A stretch of 7,239 nucleotides of DNA, taken from positions 1 to 7,239 of the forward strand of contig JAKAMP010000133.1 of NCBI GenBank assembly GCA_021812865.1. Direction: 5' to 3'. Below are positions 1 through 5,622 of this stretch, one piece after another (position 1 is the stretch's first letter; each line of letters begins with the position of its first letter). A model generated the notes under the pieces. That model did not search any database, had not been told where the DNA came from, and saw only the letters and a program-made list of their open reading frames with translations. The DNA is from Bacteroidota bacterium (lineage in GTDB: Bacteria; Bacteroidota; Bacteroidia; Bacteroidales; JAAYUG01). The translations under genes were made by a program, and so were the position numbers.

Positions 1-809
1 AAGGGGTGGGAGCCCAAACCCATAATGGGGATAAAATTCCGTACATTGCTATTCCTACCACAGCAGGTACGGGAAGTGAAGCAACGAAAAATGCTGTGTT
101 AAGCCGTCCGGGAATTCAGGGCTTCAAAAAATCTCTCCGTCACGAAAACTTTGTTCCCGACCATGCCATTGTCGATCCGCAGCTCAGCCTGAGCTGTCCG
201 CCCGAAATTACAGCAGCAACCGGGATGGACGCATTTACCCAATTGCTCGAGTCTTATACTTCTACCCAGGCTAATTCTTTTACCGATGCTCTGGCTTTCC
301 AGGGTTTACGGGGAATAAAGTTGTCGCTGAAACAGGCATTTCATCATGGAAATGATTTGAAAGCCAGAACCAACATGGCCTTTTCAGCATATGCTTCAGG
401 AATATCCCTTGCATATGCAGGATTGGGAGTGATACATGGATTTGCTTCCTCGGTGGGCGCATTGTATGATATCCCGCACGGTGTTATTTGTGGAACCCTT
501 ATGGCCCCCGTCAACCAATTCATCGTGGAAAACCTGCTCACCTCCGGTCAGGAAAATCCGGCTTACCAAAAATATTTGAACACCGCCCGTCTCTTTATTG
601 AAGACAAAACCCTTAATGAATCAGATATTCTGAAAGCATTTGTGGCATACCTGCATGAGCTATCACATGAGCTTGGGCTTACCGGACTATGCGGTTATGG
701 ATTCGGAGAAACCAGGATAGAAGATATCCTAAACAACACTTCGCTGAAAAATAACCCAGTAAAACTATCCCATAAAGACTTAAAGCAAATTCTATATAAG
801 GTCATTTAA
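1..809 (+). CDS. Iron-containing alcohol dehydrogenase, 5'-truncated by window edge
   Basis: This is the C-terminal part of a group III (Fe-dependent) alcohol dehydrogenase, a cytoplasmic NAD(P)-linked enzyme that interconverts alcohols and aldehydes or ketones. The reading frame is open to the left edge, so the GTG at 6 is probably internal. About 120 N-terminal residues, including the GGGS dinucleotide-binding loop, should lie outside. Counting from the codon at 6, the family motif PTTAGTGSEAT is at residues 17-27. The metal-binding region GMDAFTQLLESY is at 73-84 and HGFASS...IPHG at 144-159. Candidate metal ligands are Asp75, His144 and His158. The position that is His in FucO-type enzymes is Gln79 here. 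The C-terminus (NPVKLSHKDLKQIL) is typical of the family. The substrate cannot be told from sequence; phosphonoacetaldehyde-, lactaldehyde- and butanol-type enzymes all share this fold. The gene converges on the DUF1848 gene. Confidence 0.93.
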   Translation, partial: GVGAQTHNGDKIPYIAIPTTAGTGSEATKNAVLSRPGIQGFKKSLRHENFVPDHAIVDPQLSLSCPPEITAATGMDAFTQLLESYTSTQANSFTDALAFQGLRGIKLSLKQAFHHGNDLKARTNMAFSAYASGISLAYAGLGVIHGFASSVGALYDIPHGVICGTLMAPVNQFIVENLLTSGQENPAYQKYLNTARLFIEDKTLNESDILKAFVAYLHELSHELGLTGLCGYGFGETRIEDILNNTSLKNNPVKLSHKDLKQILYKVI

Positions 810-810
810 G

Positions 811-841
811 TAAGTATAATACTTATATATAATAATTTTTT
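811..841 (+). terminator. Possible weak terminator after the alcohol dehydrogenase
   Basis: A perfect AT-rich inverted repeat (TAAGTAT-A-ATACTTA, 811-825) starts two bases after the stop codon. A run of six T at 836-841 follows. The stem has only two G-C pairs and the T run is ten bases away, so this is a weak intrinsic terminator at best. It could serve the dehydrogenase, or in the other direction the convergent DUF1848 gene. Confidence 0.35.
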
Positions 842-912
842 AAATCATTTTTAACGCTTTTTCAATAGGCAGGATAGCATCAATAGGGCGACACGTCCTG
901 AGATTTCCTGGT

Positions 913-1704
913 TTATGAGGCATAACAATAGAGACAGCCGAAGCGGCAGGTTGCATAAGAGCCAATATCCACACTTTCATGGCACTGGCAAGATTCCCGT
1001 TGGTGTTTCGCCCTGGTATAGGGAATTTCACCCTCATGGGCATGAAACAATTCATTATCAATGCATTTTGATCGGCTTATTCCTGCATAATCCTCAGTAT
1101 CGGCACACACCATTAAGCATATGCCGTAAGACGACGCTATGGCTGATAATTGCTGAATGAGCAATTCCTTTGCATGATGATCAGGATCATATATTCCCAG
1201 GCTGATAGTCTTTTTCAGGCATTTCCGGTAGGGTTGAAAGAAGCTAACAATGACTTTCAGGGTATGTCCTTCAAGTCGTCTGCAGAGATTTTCGAATTCA
1301 CGAAGATGATATTCGGGTGTAAAAACGGGTGATATAAGTATAGGGTCATACCTCCATATGATGCGAGCCGGACCCAGTCGGTTGGACAGTTTTTTAAATA
1401 TGCTGGTAACGGCGGGTTTGTTTGGAACACCGGGTTCAATTTCTGCAGGATAAGGTGTCAGGGTAAACTGGAAATAGTATTCAAATCCTTGCCGTTCTAA
1501 AGTATCCAGGCAGGAAAAAAAAGGAAGCGGATATTTGGTCCAGAATACAAACCCGTCCACATCTTCCGGCAACAGGCTCACCCTGCGGATCTGCGATGGG
1601 TTGAACGGATTGGCAACCTCTGCATAACCGGCAGAAAGACACTCGCTGAACCATTGAGGGAAAAAGGCCGGAATGTCGGTCCTCCTGCTGGCGCTGATAA
1701 TCAT
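913..1704 (-). CDS. DUF1848 family protein with C-terminal CX3CX2C cluster
   Basis: A 263-residue protein of the uncharacterised DUF1848 family. The start at 1704 is chosen because the family's hallmark N-terminus begins there (MIISASRRTDIPAF). The frame is open further upstream, but that extension runs into the RelA/SpoT gene and has no family similarity. GGAAGAA just before the ATG can act as a ribosome site. Other family motifs are NPFNPSQIRRVSL (32-44), VFWTKYP (53-59), YYFQFTLTPY (76-85) and IIWRYDPI (115-122). The C-terminus has CQC (239-241), DIGSYATC (246-253) and then CRFGCLYCYA (253-262). The spacing C253-X3-C257-X2-C260 matches the iron-sulfur motif of radical SAM enzymes, a likeness already noted for this family. 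Biochemical function is unknown. The stop comes directly after CYAS; as I recall, relatives usually continue some 20 residues further, so a short C-terminal loss is possible. Confidence 0.9.
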   Translation of the reverse strand: MIISASRRTDIPAFFPQWFSECLSAGYAEVANPFNPSQIRRVSLLPEDVDGFVFWTKYPLPFFSCLDTLERQGFEYYFQFTLTPYPAEIEPGVPNKPAVTSIFKKLSNRLGPARIIWRYDPILISPVFTPEYHLREFENLCRRLEGHTLKVIVSFFQPYRKCLKKTISLGIYDPDHHAKELLIQQLSAIASSYGICLMVCADTEDYAGISRSKCIDNELFHAHEGEIPYTRAKHQRESCQCHESVDIGSYATCRFGCLYCYAS

Positions 1705-1731
1705 TTCTTCCAATTTACATATAAAAGTAAT

Positions 1732-1739
1732 TATCTTTG
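1732..1739 (+). promoter_or_regulatory. Bacteroidota-type -7 box for the RelA/SpoT gene
   Basis: TATCTTTG matches the Bacteroidota -7 consensus TAnnTTTG exactly and lies 28 bases before the ATG at 1768. This predicts a leader of roughly 20-25 bases. The matching -33 TTTG is not clear; only TTTC/TTCTTC around 1704-1710 is near the right distance, and it overlaps the start of the divergent DUF1848 gene. Confidence 0.6.
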
Positions 1740-1767
1740 CAGACTTAAATGAACCGGTGGAAAGGAA

Positions 1768-3996
1768 ATGGCAGAGACAATCAAACAGGGCGATACAGTA
1801 TCCATTGAATATGCGCACCTGATTAACCTGCATTACAGAAGGTTATTACATCTTGCCCGCAAGCAGTTCAGTGAGGATGATGTTGAATTAATCCGTAAGG
1901 CCTGTCATTTCATAGAGGATGCTTGTGAAGCCAGGGCGGGAAATATTTCCTACCAGAAGCAGTTTATTCATTCCTTATCCATTGCACAGACTGTGGCTGA
2001 AGAAATCAGTCTGGGCGCAGCCAGTGTTGTAGGCGCTCTTCTTTACACATTTGAAGAGAGCGGCTACATAACCCATGAGATGATCAGGCAGGAATTCGGG
2101 GAATATATTGACAACCTGATGTCAGGACTTAAAGCCATTTCGGCCATTCCCCTTCATCAGACATCTGCCCAGGCGGAGAACTTCAGGAAACTGATCATTT
2201 CCCTGGCCCGTGATATCAGGGTAATTCTGATCAGGCTTTCCGACCTGATTGTCCGGACAAGGAATATCAGCGAATATTCTAAAGAAGATCAGCTCAGGCT
2301 TGCATATGAGTCCATGCAGGTATATGCACCTCTGGCGCACAGGCTGGGGCTATATTCCATCAAAACAGAGCTGGAAGACAAAGCCCTGTCTATCCTTGAA
2401 CCGGAAGCTTATCATTCCATTGAGCAAAAGCTCAGAGAATCGGCACGCAAAAGGAACAAATTCATCAAGGAATTCATTGCTCCCATTGACAGGGATTTGA
2501 AAACGCATGGCTTTCAGTATGAAATCAAAAGCCGCACCAAATCCATATACTCTATCTGGAGAAAGATGACCAGGCAGAATGTAGATTTCGAAGAGGTGTA
2601 TGACATCTTTGCCATTCGAATTATCTTGGAAAGTGTTGCTGAAAATGAAAAGGAGGATTGCTGGCGTGCATATTCTATAGTAACGGACATATATCAGCCT
2701 AATCCGCTCAGGTTGAGGGATTGGATATCAGTTCCGAAATCAAATGGCTATGAATCGCTTCATACCACGGTGATCGGGCCGGGTGGCAACTGGGTGGAAG
2801 TGCAAATCCGTACACGCAAAATGGATGTGATAGCTGAAAAGGGACTTGCCGCGCACTGGAAATATAAAAGCGGCGTGGAAGAATCGGATCTGGATACCTG
2901 GATCAATAAAGTAAGGGAGTTGCTGGAGGCCCCGGAGCAGGAATCCACGGCTCTCGTGGATGACCTTAAACTGAGCCTGTATACCAAGGAAGTTTTCATT
3001 TTTACTCCTAAAGGGGACTTGAAGAGACTACCCAAAGGATCTACCGTGCTCGATTTTGCTTTCGAAGTACACACCGGTGTAGGATCGAGCTGTGTTGGAG
3101 CCAAGGTAAACGGAAAAAATGTGCCCATCCGGTACGTGCTGAACAATGGTGACAGGGTGGAGATCATGACTTCCAAGAACCAGAAGCCTAAGCAGGACTG
3201 GCTTGAATTTGTCGCCACCTCAAAAGCCAAGAATAAAATCAGGCAATCCCTGAATGAAGAGATCGTAAAGCAGTCTGAACATGGCAAAGAATTACTGAAA
3301 CGGAGGCTCCGAAACTGGAAAATTGCTTACAACGACGAAACAATACGAAAACTTCTGCAGTTCTATAAACTGAAAACAGCCATGGATCTGTATTACCAGA
3401 TTGCAGAAGAAAAGATTGATATTGCGGAGGTCAAGGAAATCCTGTTAAGGTCTGAAGAAGAACCGGTTTTGAAGGCAGAGCAGGGGCCAGGTTCATCAGT
3501 TACAGAATTCAAACAGGAAGTCACTGCAGAGAAAGGATCCGATTTCCTCTTCATCGATGAGAAACTCGGCAATGTGGATTACAAGCTGGCCAAATGCTGC
3601 AGCCCGATACCCGGCGATGCTATATTTGGATTTGTAACGGTAAATGAAGGAATCAAAATTCATCGGGTGAATTGTCCGAATGCTGCCCAGATGCTTGGAA
3701 GGTATGGATACAGGATTGTAAAGGCGCAATGGACCAAGATCGATGCACGGGCTTTCTTCGAAACCGCAATCAAGGTCACCGGCCTCGACGAAATGGGAGT
3801 AGTAAGCCGGTTGAGTGATGTCATATCAAAAGATATGAAAGTAAACATGCGCTCCATTTCCATCGAAAGTACAGATGGGGTATATGAAGGGATCATCAAA
3901 ATACTGGTGAAAGACATCCGACACCTGGATACCCTCATTGCCCGTCTGCTGAAAGTGAAGGGTGTAACGTCGGCTATCAGGATGGATGTGCAATAA
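1768..3996 (+). CDS. relA: RelA/SpoT homologue, likely synthetase-dominant (p)ppGpp enzyme
   Basis: A 742-residue long RSH protein that makes the alarmone (p)ppGpp from ATP and GDP/GTP in response to starvation. Domains in order are degenerate HD hydrolase (about 40-190), synthetase (about 240-367), TGS (about 405-470), helical linker, zinc-finger/CC domain (about 594-640) and ACT (about 662-742). In the HD domain His68 is kept, but the HD pair of ALLHDVVEDT is Tyr93-Thr94 (ALLYTFEESG). The usual DRLHN is DLIVR (159-163), so the catalytic Asn is lost. The synthetase retains VYDIFAIR (Asp279), NGYESLHTTV (Tyr328) and VEVQIRT (Glu344). Its substrate loop reads RLRD (315-318), close to the RxKD type rather than the ExDD of proteobacterial RelA. 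TGS keeps VHT (His435), and the zinc finger keeps Cys610, Cys611, His632 and Cys636, so ribosome sensing should be intact. The next in-frame Met is residue 105, so the start at 1768 is secure. It ends at a convergent terminator. Confidence 0.95.
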   Translation: MAETIKQGDTVSIEYAHLINLHYRRLLHLARKQFSEDDVELIRKACHFIEDACEARAGNISYQKQFIHSLSIAQTVAEEISLGAASVVGALLYTFEESGYITHEMIRQEFGEYIDNLMSGLKAISAIPLHQTSAQAENFRKLIISLARDIRVILIRLSDLIVRTRNISEYSKEDQLRLAYESMQVYAPLAHRLGLYSIKTELEDKALSILEPEAYHSIEQKLRESARKRNKFIKEFIAPIDRDLKTHGFQYEIKSRTKSIYSIWRKMTRQNVDFEEVYDIFAIRIILESVAENEKEDCWRAYSIVTDIYQPNPLRLRDWISVPKSNGYESLHTTVIGPGGNWVEVQIRTRKMDVIAEKGLAAHWKYKSGVEESDLDTWINKVRELLEAPEQESTALVDDLKLSLYTKEVFIFTPKGDLKRLPKGSTVLDFAFEVHTGVGSSCVGAKVNGKNVPIRYVLNNGDRVEIMTSKNQKPKQDWLEFVATSKAKNKIRQSLNEEIVKQSEHGKELLKRRLRNWKIAYNDETIRKLLQFYKLKTAMDLYYQIAEEKIDIAEVKEILLRSEEEPVLKAEQGPGSSVTEFKQEVTAEKGSDFLFIDEKLGNVDYKLAKCCSPIPGDAIFGFVTVNEGIKIHRVNCPNAAQMLGRYGYRIVKAQWTKIDARAFFETAIKVTGLDEMGVVSRLSDVISKDMKVNMRSISIESTDGVYEGIIKILVKDIRHLDTLIARLLKVKGVTSAIRMDVQ

Positions 3997-3998
3997 AA

Positions 3999-4026
3999 AC
4001 AGAAAGCTGCCCGGGCAACTTTCTGT
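3999..4026 (-). terminator. Hairpin terminator between convergent relA and siaC
   Basis: Two 14-base arms (3999-4012 and 4013-4026) pair with a single C-A mismatch, around a central CCCGGG. Allowing about four loop bases leaves a stem of roughly 12 bp. On the minus strand the stem is followed by TTTTTATTG, a good U-tract, so this is a convincing intrinsic terminator for siaC. On the plus strand, two bases after the relA stop, the stem is followed only by ATATGG. Termination of relA here would rely on the hairpin alone. Confidence 0.85.
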
Positions 4027-4046
4027 ATATGGTGGCAATGAACGGA

Positions 4047-4427
4047 TTATTCTTCCGTTTCAATGAAATTCATGGGAATATTGATATAAGGCTGAAAAAA
4101 CTGGCCCAATTCAAACATGTCATCATCGCCTTCCTCATAATGCCAATTGATTTCCATTTTATGCTCATTGTCATACCCGTCATTCAGTGCCTTCAATATA
4201 TTATGCAGGGCTTTTGATGAACTTGTATTGATATATTCAAACCTAAGATTCACTGTGGTTTTAGGGGATGGAGTCTTTTTATACTCCTCAAGCCATTCAA
4301 GCACAGGCCTGTAAAATGCAACCGGATCCTCGGGTATGGATCGTCCCGATATTTCAATAAGTCCAGGCGTAAGATGCACCGAGGGAGTATGATTCGTTTT
4401 TTCCAACTTCAGACTATTCATCAGCAT
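4047..4427 (-). CDS. siaC: SiaC family regulatory phosphoprotein (DUF1987)
   Basis: A 126-residue protein of the SiaC/DUF1987 family, with the usual family length. In Pseudomonas aeruginosa SiaC binds and activates the diguanylate cyclase SiaD. It is switched off by phosphorylation on Thr68 by the kinase SiaB and reactivated by the phosphatase SiaA. Family features seen here are ISGRSIPEDPVAFYRPVLEWL (26-46, conserved core), FEYINTSSSKAL (63-74) and INWHYEEGDDDMFELG (93-108). The Thr of NTSS is residue 68, matching the known phosphosite. No siaA, siaB or siaD partner is in the window, so the regulated target here is unknown. A second ATG two codons in (4421) is an equally possible start; neither has a strong ribosome site. 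The gene has its own promoter and terminator and looks monocistronic. The name is given by family membership only. Confidence 0.88.
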   Translation of the reverse strand: MLMNSLKLEKTNHTPSVHLTPGLIEISGRSIPEDPVAFYRPVLEWLEEYKKTPSPKTTVNLRFEYINTSSSKALHNILKALNDGYDNEHKMEINWHYEEGDDDMFELGQFFQPYINIPMNFIETEE

Positions 4428-4444
4428 TCCATTTTTATCCCTAA

Positions 4445-4475
4445 CAAATATAAATAAATAATGAATATTATCAAG
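4445..4475 (-). promoter_or_regulatory. Promoter for the siaC gene
   Basis: On the minus strand, CTTG (4475-4472) is followed after 19 bases by TATATTTG (4452-4445). This fits the Bacteroidota pattern TTTG-N19-22-TAnnTTTG, with one change in the -33 box. The predicted transcript starts near 4439, leaving a leader of only about 12-18 bases before the ATG at 4427 or 4421. Confidence 0.55.
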
Positions 4476-4502
4476 AACAATTTTGTCATTGATAGATATT
4501 TA

Positions 4503-4531
4503 TTGCCGGACACGCTTAAAAATTCCGGTAA
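4503..4531. other. Stem-loop in the gap between siaC and the transporter
   Basis: Arms 4503-4510 (TTGCCGGA) and 4524-4531 (TCCGGTAA) form an 8-bp stem with one G-T pair and a 13-base loop. On the plus strand a T5 run follows at 4535-4539, as in an intrinsic terminator, but no plus-strand gene lies just upstream. On the minus strand it could end the transporter transcript (stop at 4628) despite a poor U-tract, or form part of a long siaC leader. Its role is undecided. Confidence 0.4.
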
Positions 4532-4540
4532 AGGTTTTTG

Positions 4541-4571
4541 CAAATACACTCTCTGTCGCAAAGCAGTCAAT
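4541..4571 (-). promoter_or_regulatory. Possible distal promoter for siaC
   Basis: On the minus strand ATTG (4571-4568), a 19-base gap, then TGTATTTG (4548-4541) resembles the Bacteroidota promoter with one mismatch in each box. If used, the transcript would start near 4535, run through the stem-loop at 4503-4531, and give siaC a leader of about 108 bases. The match is partial and the AT-rich context makes chance hits likely. Confidence 0.25.
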
Positions 4572-4627
4572 ATCAACATATAATGTAGGGATTGGAGAAT
4601 GTTCATTCCCAGTAACCGCACACCAAA

Positions 4628-5521
4628 TCAAAGAAAAAACAGGGCTACCCCGATTACGCTGATTACCGAGCCAATGACTTCCCTGGTTGTGATTTTGTGT
4701 TTCAGCAAAAGAACGGAGGGAGGAATGATCAGAATGGGCACCATGGCCATGATAGTGGAGGCGACTCCTGTGGAGGTGTAACGTATGGCAGTAAGAGAAA
4801 AAGATACACCCAGGAAGGGACCGAAAAAAGCACCGGAAGTAATGGCCATAATTCCTTTCTTATTCCGGAAGGCAGCTCCTACTTTGCTCCACCTCCTGAA
4901 AAGGGTTATTATCAATGCAAATCCTGCGATCCCTGTGAGTATCCTGATCTGAGTGGCGGCGAAAGGAGGGTAGGTTCCCATGCCATATTTACTGAATACA
5001 ATACCCAATGCCTGTCCAAGGGCGCCGAAAAATGCATACAAGATGCCAAGAATAGGCTTGTCGATTTTCAGTTTTTCGGCTTCTTCATCACGCTTGAAAA
5101 TGGCAATGGCAATTCCACCCATAGTCAGAATCATTCCAAAGAACCCCAGGTAACTGAGTTTCTCTCCCAGGATGAAATAGCCGAAGATGGCTGCGAGTGG
5201 GGGCGCGAGCGTCATGATGAGCATGGCAAACCATGAGCCCACAATGGTATATGACTTGAAAAGGAACAGGTCTCCAAAGACAAACCCGATGAAGCCCGAC
5301 ACGGAAAGCCATATCCAGTTATGCATGGATGCATCGGTGGGCAGAGGATAACCGCGGAATATCCAGTTCATCAGGGTTAAGAAAAGGAAGCCAAGACATA
5401 ACCGGATCAGGTTCACCGGAAGAGACCCCACTTTCTTTGCAGCAGATTCGAAACTCAGTGCGGTGATGGTCCAGAAAAGGGCTACCAGCAAGGCGTAGAA
5501 TTCACCCAGATGATGTGACAT
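4628..5521 (-). CDS. DMT superfamily transporter, two EamA domains
   Basis: A 297-residue inner-membrane protein of the drug/metabolite transporter superfamily. It has two EamA (formerly DUF6) repeats of five helices each. Approximate helices are 6-27, 35-54, 68-88, 94-115, 122-141, 157-177, 187-207, 223-243, 250-272 and 278-297. The first repeat ends with the characteristic APPLAAIFGYFILGEKLS (106-123). The second has MVPILIIPPSVLLLKHKIT (260-278), where the GE of the usual motif is replaced. A charged loop (FKRDEEAEKLKIDK, 142-155) joins the repeats. Such proteins export or import metabolites, often amino acids or nucleotide-sugar-like compounds; no substrate can be assigned from sequence. 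The start at 5521 gives the expected short N-terminal tail before helix 1, though the ribosome site is weak. The gene is transcribed alone, divergently from cinA. Confidence 0.92.
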   Translation of the reverse strand: MSHHLGEFYALLVALFWTITALSFESAAKKVGSLPVNLIRLCLGFLFLTLMNWIFRGYPLPTDASMHNWIWLSVSGFIGFVFGDLFLFKSYTIVGSWFAMLIMTLAPPLAAIFGYFILGEKLSYLGFFGMILTMGGIAIAIFKRDEEAEKLKIDKPILGILYAFFGALGQALGIVFSKYGMGTYPPFAATQIRILTGIAGFALIITLFRRWSKVGAAFRNKKGIMAITSGAFFGPFLGVSFSLTAIRYTSTGVASTIMAMVPILIIPPSVLLLKHKITTREVIGSVISVIGVALFFL

Positions 5522-5540
5522 TCAACAGATTTTTGATGCG

Positions 5541-5574
5541 CAAAGATAGAATTTTTGGAATATAACCCTGCAAA
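5541..5574 (-). promoter_or_regulatory. Promoter for the DMT transporter
   Basis: On the minus strand TTTG (5574-5571), a 22-base spacer and TATCTTTG (5548-5541) reproduce both Bacteroidota boxes exactly. The spacer is at the long end of the usual range. The -7 box lies 19 bases before the ATG at 5521, so the leader should be about 14 bases. Confidence 0.62.
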
Positions 5575-5593
5575 CACATTGGAGATTTCATCC

Positions 5594-5601
5594 TATCTTT
5601 G
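5594..5601 (+). promoter_or_regulatory. -7 box for cinA
   Basis: TATCTTTG is an exact match to TAnnTTTG, 21 bases before the cinA ATG. The place where its -33 box should sit (about 5568-5575) has no TTTG on the plus strand; it holds the transporter's -33 box on the opposite strand. The octamer is identical to the one before relA. Confidence 0.55.
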
Positions 5602-5611
5602 CCAGCCAAAC

Positions 5612-5617
5612 AGGAGG
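5612..5617 (+). promoter_or_regulatory. Strong Shine-Dalgarno site for cinA
   Basis: AGGAGG lies five bases before the ATG at 5623. This is the only canonical ribosome site in the window and fixes the cinA start. It stands out because the other genes here have weak or no such site, as is usual in Bacteroidota. Confidence 0.8.
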
Positions 5618-5622
5618 GATAG

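Noticed and set aside
1711..1718. GTAAATTG on the minus strand as a -7 box for the DUF1848 gene
   Set aside because: It lacks one T of TAnnTTTG and lies only seven bases before the ATG, with no -33 partner at the right distance.
1705..1833. 43-residue N-terminal extension of the DUF1848 reading frame
   Set aside because: It overlaps the RelA/SpoT coding start and its promoter. The family N-terminus (MIISASRRTDIP) begins exactly at 1704.
2760..3287. 175-residue open frame on the minus strand inside relA
   Set aside because: It is fully antisense to conserved synthetase and TGS coding sequence, has no recognisable motif, and is Ser/Leu-rich as antisense frames often are.
4421..4621. 66-residue minus-strand frame between siaC and the transporter
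   Set aside because: There is no ribosome site or family similarity. It spans a stem-loop and promoter boxes; only its last 22 codons are kept as a low-interest finding.
4697..5236. 179-residue open frame on the plus strand inside the transporter gene
   Set aside because: It is antisense to the well-supported EamA gene, and its Gly/Lys/His-rich composition has no domain pattern.
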